Positions 1 through 8,657 of a stretch of 64,000 bases of DNA are shown piece by piece (the first letter of the stretch is position 1; each line of letters opens with the position of its first letter). The stretch spans positions 1,488,001-1,552,000 of the forward strand of contig NZ_FSRM01000001.1 of the NCBI RefSeq assembly GCF_900141745.1, given 5' to 3'. The position numbers and the translations under genes are program-made. The notes below the pieces were generated by a model. The model searched no databases, was not told the origin of the DNA, and saw nothing but the letters and a program-made list of their open reading frames with translations. Origin of the DNA: Paraburkholderia phenazinium. GTDB taxonomy: Bacteria; Pseudomonadota; Gammaproteobacteria; Burkholderiales; Burkholderiaceae.

Positions 1-331
1 GTACGCGCAAAGCCTCGCGCGTGACGACGACTTCCTGATTCGCGTCGACGAGCCAGTCGTAGACGAAATCAATGCAAAGACGATAGCCACGTTTCGAATG
101 GACATCGGGCACCTCGTACGGAGCGCGCGTGACGTAGCCGGAGCCGAATACCCCGCGCGGTTCCTGACTGACGCGATGAACGAACACGCGATCGCCCGGC
201 AGGATGCTGCGCGCGACGCCACAGCCCCAGACATCAGTTACCGCTTCGCCGGCGGCGACACGTTTGGCGATATCGGGCAGTTCTGGCCAAGGCCATTTCT
301 TGGGGCTCCAGATCAACAGGAAGGCGGTCAT
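1..331 (-). CDS. EVE/PUA-like domain protein, N-terminal part (cut by window edge)
   Basis: A minus-strand frame opens with ATG at 331 and stays open to the left edge, giving about 110 residues beginning MTAFLLIWSPKKWPW. The start (WSPKKWPW), a GDRVFVHRV stretch near residue 53 and the G-x-GYVT segment near 70 resemble EVE-like modified-base-binding domains. In some Burkholderiales proteins such a domain precedes an HNH nuclease; that second domain would lie outside the window, so the nuclease part is inference only. The gene diverges from the efflux transporter at 566, with about 230 bp between them. Confidence 0.6.
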   Translation of the reverse strand, partial: MTAFLLIWSPKKWPWPELPDIAKRVAAGEAVTDVWGCGVARSILPGDRVFVHRVSQEPRGVFGSGYVTRAPYEVPDVHSKRGYRLCIDFVYDWLVDANQEVVVTREALRV

Positions 332-565
332 AACGGGCTAGAAGCGGGTGCGTTGGAATGGCCGTGACGGGCTCAGGCGGGAGCTTAACCGATTGACGGC
401 ATAGCTGCGTTCGTCGTCCGCTGCGCGTGCCGAAGGTCTACTGCACCCAGGCGAGAGGGCGACGCCCCGTTAACCGTCGCGTACAATTACATCTGTAATA
501 CCGCAATCTTTGCTGTTTCCCTGCAGTCCGACGCGTGGTTGGCGGGCTGCCTCTTCTGGATTCCC

Positions 566-1771
566 ATGTCTCACGTCACCCGACGCCGGCCCGATGGCCG
601 GCTGATCCTGTTGCTCGGCGCGCTCGCCGCGTGCGGGCCGATTTCGATCGACATGTACCTGCCGAGCCTGCCATCAATTGCGCAGGCGTTTCTGGTCAGC
701 ACGAGTGCCGCACAGACGACGCTCACGAGTTTCATGCTTGGCTTTTCGGTCGGGATGTTGCTGTACGGACCGCTCTCCGACTCCTACGGACGACGGCCGG
801 TGTTGCTGGGCGGCATCATCATGTATGCGCTTGCGAGCATCGCATGCGGGTTTTCGTTTTCGATTGGATCGCTGGTGACGTTCCGTTTTGTGCAGGCACT
901 TGGCGCGGGTGCGGCATCCGTGCTCTCACGTGCGATTGCGCGCGACGCACACGAACCGGCCGATGCGGCGCGGGTGTTGTCGATGCTATCGATCGTGACT
1001 TCTATTGGACCGTTGTTGGCGCCGCTGATTGGCGGGCAGTTGCTGTTGCTGGGTGGATGGCGCGTGGTGTTCGTTGCGTTGACTTTGTTTGGCACGGTGT
1101 GCGCGGTGACGGCTTATCTGAAGGTTCCGGAGACATGGCCGCCTGAGAAGCGCAAGCACTCGGCGGTGCTGCAATCGTTTGGGGTGTACGGGAAGTTGCT
1201 GAGGGATCCGGTGGCATGGGGGCTGATGTTATGCGGCGGGATGGCATTTGCATCGATGTTCGCGTACATCACCGCGACGCCATTTGTGTATATCGAGTAT
1301 TTCCACGTTTCTGCGCAGCATTATGGGTTTTTGTTTGGGCTCAATATTGTTGGGATCATGTTTGGCAATTTTCTCAACACACGGTTGATTGGGCGGTTGG
1401 GGTCGTTGCCGATCATTTCCTTTTCGGCGATCGTCAGTTGTGTGGCTTCGTTGTTTGTTTGTCTGGTTTGCCTGACGGGGTGGGGTGGGTTGTGGTCGAT
1501 CGTTGCCGGGTTGTTTTTTGTGGTCGGGGTGGTGGGGTTGTTGTCGGCCAATTGCACGACGGATTTGATGCATCGGTATCCTCATAATGCGGGGGCGGCT
1601 GCGGCGGTTTTTGGGGCAGTGCAGTTGGCGCTTGGCGCGGCTTCTAGTCTTGCTGTGGGGCTTTGGCAAGGGGTTTCGCCTACCGGTATGGGGGTTACTG
1701 TTGGGGTTGCTGGGGTGCTTTGTTTTTGTGGAAGGGGGTTGGTTTTGCGGTGGCATAGGAGTGGGGTTTAG
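566..1771 (+). CDS. Bcr/CflA-type multidrug MFS exporter
   Basis: A 401-residue membrane protein of the drug:H+ antiporter DHA1 Bcr/CflA subfamily, expected to export small toxic compounds across the inner membrane. About twelve hydrophobic segments are visible. The family's first-helix signature ISIDMYLPSLPSIAQAF lies near residues 26-42, and the loop 2-3 motif GPLSDSYGRRPVLLGG near residue 70 is the MFS motif A. I chose ATG 566 (MSHVTRRRP) over an upstream TTG at 539 because the family starts just before the first helix. The last 250 bp are strongly G/T-rich on the coding strand. The gene ends directly against the left arm of an inverted repeat. Confidence 0.88.
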   Translation: MSHVTRRRPDGRLILLLGALAACGPISIDMYLPSLPSIAQAFLVSTSAAQTTLTSFMLGFSVGMLLYGPLSDSYGRRPVLLGGIIMYALASIACGFSFSIGSLVTFRFVQALGAGAASVLSRAIARDAHEPADAARVLSMLSIVTSIGPLLAPLIGGQLLLLGGWRVVFVALTLFGTVCAVTAYLKVPETWPPEKRKHSAVLQSFGVYGKLLRDPVAWGLMLCGGMAFASMFAYITATPFVYIEYFHVSAQHYGFLFGLNIVGIMFGNFLNTRLIGRLGSLPIISFSAIVSCVASLFVCLVCLTGWGGLWSIVAGLFFVVGVVGLLSANCTTDLMHRYPHNAGAAAAVFGAVQLALGAASSLAVGLWQGVSPTGMGVTVGVAGVLCFCGRGLVLRWHRSGV

Positions 1772-1871
1772 GGGTTTTTTTGCCTGCGCGGCGCTTGTCG
1801 GTGTTCTTGCTGCTTTGGCCTTTCCTTGCTTTGTTAGTGGTCTATTAGCGTTGCCCCTGTGCGGGGCGGCA

Positions 1872-1905
1872 CCTACTTTTCTTTGCCGCCGCAAAGAAAA
1901 GTAGG
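1872..1905. terminator. 34-nt hairpin in left repeat arm
   Basis: A 15-bp perfect stem (CCTACTTTTCTTTGC against GCAAAGAAAAGTAGG) closes a 4-nt loop, with an A-rich tract on its right side. Because the stem itself contains a T run, it could stop transcription from either side. The same hairpin recurs in the right arm at 2359-2392. The terminator role is inferred from its position at the end of the MFS gene. Confidence 0.5.
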
Positions 1906-2358
1906 CAAAAGAAAGCGGGCTTCCAACCGCTAGCCTGTAGGTGTCCACCACTGGCATGAAGCCGGAGAGGTCCGCGCACGGGACCGTCCCTCGCACCACT
2001 CCCCTCAGTGACAAAGCGCTCATCCACCCCACTCCGCACTACGTGCGTCGCGGATGGGTCTGCAAGGGAAAGCGGGGTTGTGGGAATGCTTAGAGCGCCG
2101 CGCTTTACGGCGTCCCGGAAGCGAGATGAAGAAACGGCTCAAGCTGCCGAACAAAGGCTGCCTAATATAGTTAGCGTTCCTACAGAGTTTCCTGGGGCGT
2201 TGTGCCCGACGGCGGGGTGCGCAGCGCGACGCTGGAACGGATGACTGCCTTGTCACTAACGGACGCAGCGCGAGGGCGGAACGCGTGCGCGGACCACTCT
2301 GGTTTCATGCCAGTGGTGGACACCTACTGGCTAGCGGTTGGAAGCCCGCTTTCTTTTG

Positions 2359-2392
2359 CCTACTTTTCTTTGCGGCGGCAAAGAAAAGTAGG
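2359..2392. terminator. 34-nt hairpin in right repeat arm
   Basis: Mirror copy of the hairpin at 1872-1905, with the same 15-bp stem and a loop differing only by strand. It lies about 110 bp beyond the glk-hexR stop on the minus strand, a reasonable place for that operon to end. Confidence 0.5.
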
Positions 2393-2498
2393 TGCCGCCC
2401 CGCACAGGGGCAACGCTAATAGACCACTAACAAAGCAAGGAAAGGCCAAAGCAGCAAGAACACCGACAAGCGGCCGCGCAGGCAAAAAACCACCCACC

Positions 2499-4415
2499 TT
2501 AGTCCGGCGCCGAAGAAGCCGCCCCATGACTAAGCCAGTCGAGCACAGCAGTCGCATCATCATCAGCCCCGCTACGAGCCTTAGCGACAGCCTCCGCCAC
2601 ATCCTCTCTAGGCATGGCACGCCGAATGGCGACACCAACAGCAAGAATATCAATCATCACAAGATGCAAAATCCGCGAAATCATCGACAACTGTGACTCG
2701 CGAATCTCGATGTGATCAGTCTCAAGCGCCACCGTCGCACGCTTAGCCAGCGGCGTGTTACTAGACGTAATAGCAATCACCTGCGCCCCAGCCTGCATCG
2801 CCACATCCAGCACGCGCAGCAACTCCGGTGCACGCCCCGACTTCGACACGGCAACAATCACATCCCCCTTGCCAAGCAGCGCCGCCGACGCTGCCTGCAT
2901 GTACAGATCGCCATAAGCAATCGTTGGGATGCCAAAGCGGAAGAACTTGTAGTGCGCATCTTGCGCGACAATATTCGAATTGCCGAGCCCATAAAACTCA
3001 ATGCGTCGCGCGCCGTTCAACAGGTCGATCGCCCGCTCGACATGCTCGAAGTTCAAATGCTCGCGCAACTGCAAAATCGCAGAGATCGTGTTGTCCAGTA
3101 CCTTCGCGCCAAAGTCCGTCGCGGTGTCACCCAGGTGCACCTGGCTATGACTCACCGGAATCGTTCCGGTCAACCCCGTCGCCAGCTTCAGCTTGAAATC
3201 GGATAAGCCCTGGCAGCCCAACGAGCGGCAAAAACGGATCACCGTCGGCTGACTCACGTCGGCCTTGCGCGCAATGTCCACGATCGGGTCGTTGATGATC
3301 GAACGCGGATGATTCAGCGCCAGATCGGCCACGCGGCGCTCTGCCGGTGTCAACGCGTCGCGCATCTGGCGGATGCGCTCGAATACTGCGGATGAGCTGC
3401 CGCCCGCGCGGTTCGACAACTGTTCCGCCAGAATCGCCGAGACGCCCAGGAACGCCGGGTACTCCGCTGTGATCACGTAAGTCGGTACGCTCTGCAGATA
3501 CGCCTCGAAGCGGCCCTTCGCCTCAAAGCGCTCGCGGAACGACGAACGCTCGAAGAATTCGCCCAGCCGCGGCACCACGCCGCCGCCGATGTAGATGCCG
3601 CCCAGCGCACCCAGCGTCACCGCGATGTTGCCGGCGAACGTGCCCAGGATGCCGCAGAACACATCCACCGATTCCGCCGCCAGCGGCTCGCCCTCGAGCG
3701 CGCGTTTGACCACCTCGGAGGTGTCGAAGCTGGCAGGCACGCGTTTCTTGTCGCGCGCCGCCAGCGCCCGGTAGATCACCTCGATGCCCGGACCCGCCGA
3801 CACGCGTTCGAACGATACATGTGACCACTTTTTGCGTGCGTACTGTAGCACCAGGTCTTCGCGTTCGTCAGCCGGTGCGAAGGTGGCATGGCCGCCTTCG
3901 CTGCCCAGCGCAATCCAGCGGTCGTCTGCCGGAATCAGACCGGAGACGCCCAGACCCGTGCCCGCACCCAGCAGTCCGATCACGCTGTTCGGGCGGCGTG
4001 CGCCGCCGCCCACCTGCACGCGTTGCGTGTCGGTCAGGCCCGGCAATGCCATCGCCAGCGCCGTGAAATCGTTGACGACCAGCAGTGTGTCGAAGCCCAG
4101 CGCGCGGCGCGTGGCTTCGATCGAAAAGGTCCAGTCGTGGTTGGTCATGCTGACCTGGTCGCCGTCGACCGGGTTCGCAATCGCAATCGCCGCGTGGTTC
4201 ACGCGACCAATCTTCGTATCTTTCAGGTACTTCTTGATGACGTCAGCGACGCCCGGGTAGTCGGCGCAGGGATACACCTGCACCTGGCCAATTTCGCCCG
4301 GCCCCGTCTCCAGTGCAAAACGCGCATTGGTGCCGCCGATGTCGGCCAGCAGGCGCGGTCCGTCGGCGTGCTGGCCCGCGCCCGGGACAGCGTTACTTTT
4401 CACACCAGTAGACAT
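2499..4415 (-). CDS. glk: Bifunctional glucokinase / HexR-type (RpiR family) regulator
   Basis: A 638-residue fusion of a cytoplasmic glucokinase (about 1-335) to an RpiR/HexR repressor (about 340-638), an architecture known in Burkholderia. The kinase part shows [13 protein letters not shown] (23-35) for phosphate binding, the catalytic NDFTALA region (N115, D116), the GAGTGLG loop (150-156) and the substrate motif GSEGGH (171-176). The regulator part has a helix-turn-helix (about 380-402) and a SIS sugar-phosphate domain (about 465-600), which in HexR senses 2-keto-3-deoxy-6-phosphogluconate. It overlaps the end of pgl by 23 bp, so it is the last gene of zwf-pgl-glk. By inference it phosphorylates imported glucose and represses the operon through the palindrome at 6814. 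A diverged paralogue lies at 12430-14406. Confidence 0.95.
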   Translation of the reverse strand: MSTGVKSNAVPGAGQHADGPRLLADIGGTNARFALETGPGEIGQVQVYPCADYPGVADVIKKYLKDTKIGRVNHAAIAIANPVDGDQVSMTNHDWTFSIEATRRALGFDTLLVVNDFTALAMALPGLTDTQRVQVGGGARRPNSVIGLLGAGTGLGVSGLIPADDRWIALGSEGGHATFAPADEREDLVLQYARKKWSHVSFERVSAGPGIEVIYRALAARDKKRVPASFDTSEVVKRALEGEPLAAESVDVFCGILGTFAGNIAVTLGALGGIYIGGGVVPRLGEFFERSSFRERFEAKGRFEAYLQSVPTYVITAEYPAFLGVSAILAEQLSNRAGGSSSAVFERIRQMRDALTPAERRVADLALNHPRSIINDPIVDIARKADVSQPTVIRFCRSLGCQGLSDFKLKLATGLTGTIPVSHSQVHLGDTATDFGAKVLDNTISAILQLREHLNFEHVERAIDLLNGARRIEFYGLGNSNIVAQDAHYKFFRFGIPTIAYGDLYMQAASAALLGKGDVIVAVSKSGRAPELLRVLDVAMQAGAQVIAITSSNTPLAKRATVALETDHIEIRESQLSMISRILHLVMIDILAVGVAIRRAMPREDVAEAVAKARSGADDDATAVLDWLSHGAASSAPD

Positions 4416-5097
4416 CGAGTCTCACTCCCTTGTCGTTTGCCAACTGTGAGATGGCATTTTTTTGTGGCGCAGCGGCGGCAGCGTTGAGCACGTCCAGCTT
4501 GCGCGGTCCTGCAATCAACAGAAATAGCCGGCCCATCTGCTTTAACGCGGACATGGACCAGCTCACGCGTGCATGCGGCGCAGCGCCCGGATGCACGGCA
4601 ACAAAATGTTCCTGCGTCGTGATGGCGAAGTCCCACTCGGGCGCATCCGCAAAGATCGACGCTGTGTGACCGTCCTCGCCCATGCCGAGCACGGCGACAT
4701 CCGGCAGCGTGCGACGCGCGTCGGCGTTCAACGCCGCAACGTGCGCCTCGAGCGATTGACTGGTGTCCACCAGCGGCCAGAATGCGGCAGCTTTCGCGGC
4801 GTTCTGCAACAACGTCTCGTGCGCAAAACGCGAATTGCTGTCATTGTCCGTTTCGGGAAGCCAGCGGTCGTCGACCAGCGTCACAGCAATGCGCGCCCAG
4901 TCGAACGGTTGTGTGGACAGCGTTTGCAGGAACGGACGCGGACTGCTGCCGCCCGACACTGCGAGCGTGACGTGGTTCGGCCCATTACCGGCCGAGGCCG
5001 CGCGAGCGGTCAGGGACGCCTGTAACGCGTCGCCCACCGCTTTCGCCAGCGCGTCCGATTGGGCGCGCTGGTCGTCGAAAGTGTGAAGCTCGATCAT
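4393..5097 (-). CDS. pgl: 6-phosphogluconolactonase
   Basis: Hydrolyses 6-phosphogluconolactone to 6-phosphogluconate, the second step of the oxidative pentose phosphate and Entner-Doudoroff routes. The 234-residue protein has the family blocks LAVSGGSSP (about 45-53), VDDRWLP (about 75) and [12 protein letters not shown] (about 137-148), the last forming the active site. ATG 5097 is chosen over a longer frame because a strong GGAGGAG ribosome site lies just upstream and MIELHTF is a usual start. It lies between zwf (185 bp upstream) and glk, overlapping glk by 23 bp, consistent with translational coupling. Confidence 0.95.
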   Translation of the reverse strand: MIELHTFDDQRAQSDALAKAVGDALQASLTARAASAGNGPNHVTLAVSGGSSPRPFLQTLSTQPFDWARIAVTLVDDRWLPETDNDSNSRFAHETLLQNAAKAAAFWPLVDTSQSLEAHVAALNADARRTLPDVAVLGMGEDGHTASIFADAPEWDFAITTQEHFVAVHPGAAPHARVSWSMSALKQMGRLFLLIAGPRKLDVLNAAAAAPQKNAISQLANDKGVRLDVYWCEK

Positions 5098-5282
5098 TTC
5101 TCCTCCGTACTGCTTTTTTGTCGGGTCTGCGGAATATGCCGTCACGCTGGACAACTGCTGCCTAAGGGACCGGTTCCTTACGCTGCCGTTGCCGCTGTTA
5201 CGGCGCCACCCCGTTCAGTCGATCGGTATATCGCATACGGTGCACGCGGCGCGGCTTTTCAGATGCGCTGCGTCACCGCAGA

Positions 5283-6743
5283 TCAGTTTTCTTCTTCGAG
5301 CCAGCAGGTGCCGTGCTGCGCCAGCATCGCGCTCGAGGCCGCCGGCCCCCACGTGCCTGCTGCATAGGGCTTGGGCGGCTTGTTAGCGGCTGCCCATTCG
5401 TTCAGGATCGGTTCGACCCAGCGCCACGCGGCTTCCTGTTCGTCGCGCCGGACAAACAGCGCGAGCCGGCCGTTGATCACGTCGAGCAACAGACGCTGAT
5501 AAGCCTCCATCTGTCCTTCGCGGAAGAACTGGTCGAACGCGAGGTCGAGGTGAACGCTAGCGAGGTTCATGCCCTCGCCAGGCTGCTTGGCGAGGCAATA
5601 CAGACGGATCGTTTCGTTCGGTTGCAGGCGGATCACCAGCCGGTTCGCGCCCGGACGCAGGGCTGTCGGTCCGAGCGCCGAATGCGGCACTGCACGGAAG
5701 TTCACCACGATCTCGGCGACGCGATCCGCCAAACGCTTGCCGGTGCGCAGGAAGAAGGGCACGCCGGCCCAGCGCCAGTTTTCGATTTCCACCTTCAGCG
5801 CGACGAAGGTCTCGGTGTTGGTGTTCGCCTTGACGCCCGGTTCCGTGGCATACGCCGGCACCGAGGTGCCGCGGATGCCGCCCGCATGATACTGGCCGCG
5901 CACTGCGATCTTGCTGATGTCGCGCTGATCGATGGGCTTCAAGGCCCGCAGCACGCGCAGCTTTTCGTCGCGCACCGAGTCCGAATCCATCGAGTGGGGC
6001 GGCTCCATGGCCACAATCGAGAGCAACTGCAGCAAATGGTTCTGCACCATGTCGCGCAGTGCGCCGGTATTGTCGTAGAAGTCGCCGCGCGCTTCCACGC
6101 CCAGTTCTTCCGCGATTGTGATCTGGATGCTCTCGACCCACTCGCGGCGCCACAGCGGTTCGAAGAGCGCATTGCCGAAGCGCAGCGCGAGCAGGTTCTG
6201 CACCGGCTCCTTGCCGAGATAGTGGTCGATGCGGTAGATCTGTTCTTCGGCGAAGATTTCGCCCACTGCGTCGTTGATCGCGTTGGACGACTTCAGGTCG
6301 TAACCGAGCGGCTTTTCCAGCACGATGCGCGAATTCGTATTGAGGCCCACCGCGGCGAGCGCACGGCAGATAGGCACGAACAGCGACGGTCCGGTGGCGA
6401 GATAGAACACACGGATACCGGGCAACTCGCTCACTGCATCGCGCAGCAGCGCGAAGTCTTCGGCTTTGCCCAGGTCGAGCTTCACATACTGGATGCGTTC
6501 GAGGAAGCCAGCCCACGCCGCTTCATCGAGACCGTTCTGCGAGACGTACGGCTTGACGTGTTCGTTGACCCACTCGATATACCCTGCGCGATCTTCGACA
6601 TGACGCGTCACCCCAACGATCTTGCCGCTTTCCGCCAGCATTCCCGCACGGTGTGCTTCATACAGTGCAGGAAGGATCTTGCGCATCGACAGATCGCCGG
6701 TTCCGCCGAAGAGCACGAAGGTGAAACTTGAATCGGTAAACAT
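5283..6743 (-). CDS. zwf: Glucose-6-phosphate 1-dehydrogenase
   Basis: Oxidises glucose 6-phosphate to the lactone with reduction of NAD(P). The 486 residues are the usual family length. Visible signatures are the Rossmann motif GGTGDLSMRK near residue 14, EKPLGYDL, and the substrate/active-site block RIDHYLGKEPVQN. ATG 6743 (MFTDSSFTFVLFGG) fits the family start better than an in-frame start 66 bp upstream, which would lie close to the promoter. First gene of the zwf-pgl-glk operon; its promoter overlaps the HexR-type palindrome about 70 bp upstream. A second, divergent G6PDH lies at 17714-19177. Confidence 0.95.
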   Translation of the reverse strand: MFTDSSFTFVLFGGTGDLSMRKILPALYEAHRAGMLAESGKIVGVTRHVEDRAGYIEWVNEHVKPYVSQNGLDEAAWAGFLERIQYVKLDLGKAEDFALLRDAVSELPGIRVFYLATGPSLFVPICRALAAVGLNTNSRIVLEKPLGYDLKSSNAINDAVGEIFAEEQIYRIDHYLGKEPVQNLLALRFGNALFEPLWRREWVESIQITIAEELGVEARGDFYDNTGALRDMVQNHLLQLLSIVAMEPPHSMDSDSVRDEKLRVLRALKPIDQRDISKIAVRGQYHAGGIRGTSVPAYATEPGVKANTNTETFVALKVEIENWRWAGVPFFLRTGKRLADRVAEIVVNFRAVPHSALGPTALRPGANRLVIRLQPNETIRLYCLAKQPGEGMNLASVHLDLAFDQFFREGQMEAYQRLLLDVINGRLALFVRRDEQEAAWRWVEPILNEWAAANKPPKPYAAGTWGPAASSAMLAQHGTCWLEEEN

Positions 6744-6802
6744 GAGTCTCCGTCGATGTCCTGAAGGCCGCCCGCAGCGACCGTAGTCCGATAAAATTTT
6801 TT

Positions 6803-6831
6803 TTGACACTGAATTGTAGTTTAACTACAAT
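6803..6831 (+). promoter_or_regulatory. Sigma70-like promoter towards the sugar ABC importer
   Basis: TTGACA (6803-6808), a 17-bp spacer and TACAAT (6826-6831) form a near-consensus promoter reading towards gtsA. The spacer contains most of the HexR-type palindrome, so bound repressor would block polymerase. The predicted start near 6838 leaves an unusually long leader of about 410 nt before gtsA. Confidence 0.65.
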
Positions 6832-6840
6832 CCAAATCAA
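6813..6840 (-). promoter_or_regulatory. Sigma70-like promoter towards zwf
   Basis: On the minus strand TTGATT (6840-6835), a 16-bp spacer and TACAAT (6818-6813) read towards zwf, giving a leader of about 60 nt. It overlaps the plus-strand promoter almost entirely and shares the same palindrome, so the two promoters should be controlled together and may compete. Confidence 0.55.
6814..6830. promoter_or_regulatory. HexR-type operator palindrome
   Basis: TTGTAGTTTAACTACAA is an inverted repeat with 8-bp arms and a one-base centre. It matches the TTGT-N-ACAA / TGTART-www-AYTACA pattern described for HexR in gammaproteobacteria. It lies between divergent zwf-pgl-glk and gtsABCD and overlaps both promoters. 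The ligand-binding regulator would be the C-terminal half of glk at 2499-4415; assignment to that protein is inference from gene context. Confidence 0.75.
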
Positions 6841-7250
6841 GAGGTAGCGCTAAATCGATGAAAAAAGCGGGCATGGTCAGACGAGATGCGCGTTTCCCGA
6901 GTCGGCTGGCGTCCCCTGCATGTTAACGGACATTGCCTTTTCGCATGTGTTGGCTGCCGCGGGGCGGCAAACAGCCATGCGGGTGTCAGGGTTAACGTGT
7001 GAGGTGCCTCGAGTCTGCCGCGCGCGACGCGGGCAGGCAAAAATCAAAAGAGGAGACAGTCAGTTGCATCCCGAACCACTCATCTTCTGAGCTTCCAGCG
7101 GCCGAACGTCGGCTTGCCGGCACATGCATGCGCATGCGTCTGCCCGAGGCTCGATCGCCGCCCAGTGTTTTGCCTGTTTGAACCAACCACAGCGCCCTGG
7201 AGAGTCAGGGGCCATTCGTTTTTTGTTCAGGTGTCTGGAGGAGATAAGCA
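6841..7250 (+). other. Long leader upstream of gtsA
   Basis: About 410 bases between the promoter/operator and gtsA with no convincing gene. It holds a GC-rich hairpin near 7017-7040 (CTGCCGC pairing with GCGGGCAG) followed by A-rich sequence, and an AGGAG-type ribosome site just before gtsA. It could be a regulated untranslated leader, or a second promoter may lie closer to gtsA; the sequence does not decide. Confidence 0.4.
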
Positions 7251-8498
7251 ATGAAATTTCGCGCGATCATGGGCGCTTTGTGCGCCGCAGGTCTGATGTG
7301 TGGTGTATCCGCAGCGCAAGCTGCCGAGTCGATCGAAGTGCTGCACTGGTGGACGTCAGGCGGCGAATCGAAAGCCGTCGGCGTGCTGAAAGACGACATG
7401 CAGAAGCAGGGCTACACCTGGAAGGACTTCGCGGTTGCGGGCGGCGCAGGTGCGGCGGCCATGACGGCACTGAAGACGCAGGTGATCTCGGGCAACGCGC
7501 CGAGCGCTGCGCAGATCAAGGGTCCGCTGATCCAGGAATGGGCGGAGCAGGGCGTGCTGGTGCCGATCGACTCGGTCGCGGGTGACTGGAAGAAGAACCT
7601 GCCGCCGCAGATCGACAAGATCATGCACGCAGACGGTCACTACGTGGCAGCGCCGTTCTCGGTGCACCGCGTGAACTGGATCTGGATCAACAAGGCAGCA
7701 CTCGACAAGGTCGGCGCCAAGCCGCCTACCACGTGGCCGGAATTCTTCGCCCTCGCTGACAAGCTGAAGGCCGCCGGCATCCAGCCGGTTGCTGCCGGCG
7801 GTCAACCGTGGCAAGACCTGACGCTGTGGGAAGACGTCGTGCTGTCGCAAGGCGCTGACTTCTACAAGAAGGCGATTGTCGACCTCGACCAGAAGACCCT
7901 GACGTCGCAGCAGATGGTCGGCGTGTTCGACACGGTCCGCAAGATCGAGTCGTACATGGACACGGGCCGCACGGGCCGTGACTGGAACCTCGCAACGGCC
8001 ATGGTCATCAACGGCAAGGCCGGCATGCAGTTCATGGGCGACTGGGCGAAGGGCGAGTTCGCGAACGCGAACAAGCAGCCGGGTACGGACTATATCTGCG
8101 CACCGGTGCCGGGCACGTCGAAGGGCTACACGTTTAACGTCGACTCGTTCGTGTTCTTCGCACAGAAGGGCGCGAAGGATGCAACCGCTGGTCAGCTGGC
8201 ACTCGCCAAGACGATCATGAGCCCGGAATTCCAGGAGCAGTTCAGCCTGTACAAGGGTTCGATTCCGGTCCGTCTGGGCGTGAACATGGACAAGTTCGAC
8301 GCTTGCGGCAAGCAGTCGTACGCGGATGAACAAACGGCGATCAAGGCCGGCGGTTATGTTCCGTCGCTCGCGCACGGTATGGCTCAGCCGGATGCAACGG
8401 CTGGCGCGATCACCGACGTCGTGACGAAGTTCATGAACTCGGACCAGGATTCGAAGAGCGCAGTTGAAGCGCTCGCGAAGGCTGCGAAGACGAAGTAA
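7251..8498 (+). CDS. gtsA: Sugar (glucose-type) ABC transporter substrate-binding protein
   Basis: A periplasmic family-1 solute-binding protein of 415 residues with a clear signal peptide (about 1-24, ending SAAQAAE). It begins with the sugar-binder segment IEVLHWWTSGGESKAV and is rich in Trp (NWIWINK, TTWPEFF, QPWQDLTLWED), typical of binders for glucose and related sugars. It is followed by two permeases and an ATPase in the gtsABCD order known from pseudomonads. The divergent zwf-pgl-glk operon and shared HexR-type site support glucose as substrate. A good AGGAG site precedes the ATG. Confidence 0.88.
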   Translation: MKFRAIMGALCAAGLMCGVSAAQAAESIEVLHWWTSGGESKAVGVLKDDMQKQGYTWKDFAVAGGAGAAAMTALKTQVISGNAPSAAQIKGPLIQEWAEQGVLVPIDSVAGDWKKNLPPQIDKIMHADGHYVAAPFSVHRVNWIWINKAALDKVGAKPPTTWPEFFALADKLKAAGIQPVAAGGQPWQDLTLWEDVVLSQGADFYKKAIVDLDQKTLTSQQMVGVFDTVRKIESYMDTGRTGRDWNLATAMVINGKAGMQFMGDWAKGEFANANKQPGTDYICAPVPGTSKGYTFNVDSFVFFAQKGAKDATAGQLALAKTIMSPEFQEQFSLYKGSIPVRLGVNMDKFDACGKQSYADEQTAIKAGGYVPSLAHGMAQPDATAGAITDVVTKFMNSDQDSKSAVEALAKAAKTK

Positions 8499-8657
8499 GC
8501 AACGTAGCAGGGCGCCCGGTTGCGACTCCACGCGCAACCGGGCGTTCGCTTCAGGCATCACCGGGCATGAAGATGTACCCAGAGTCACAGCCTATGCCAG
8601 CCCAGTGTCGCGCGCTCGCCGCGCTGCTCCCGGCGGCACAGTTTCAGGAGTCGAGTA

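Larger units (their letters stand above)
1773..2498. repeat. Large imperfect inverted repeat between convergent genes
   Basis: Two arms of about 250 bp (roughly 1773-2030 and 2240-2498) are reverse complements of each other, nearly identical over the outer 190 bp and more diverged towards the centre (about 2040-2200). Any protein-like reading of one arm reappears on the opposite strand of the other, so the small open frames here are artefacts. The arms touch the stop codons of the MFS gene and of glk-hexR, so the element fills the whole space between convergent genes. Each arm holds a 34-nt near-palindrome (listed separately). I see no transposase or target duplication; it is probably a dispersed non-coding repeat. 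Confidence 0.8.

Noticed and set aside
1229..2032. Long minus-strand frame across the MFS gene end and the repeat
   Set aside because: It is antisense to a clear MFS gene, is Arg/Pro/Lys-rich as expected for a shadow frame, and its repeat-derived end recurs in the other arm.
7356..8588. 410-codon minus-strand frame over gtsA
   Set aside because: Antisense to a well-supported solute-binding protein; composition dominated by Arg, Leu, Val and His, with no family pattern.
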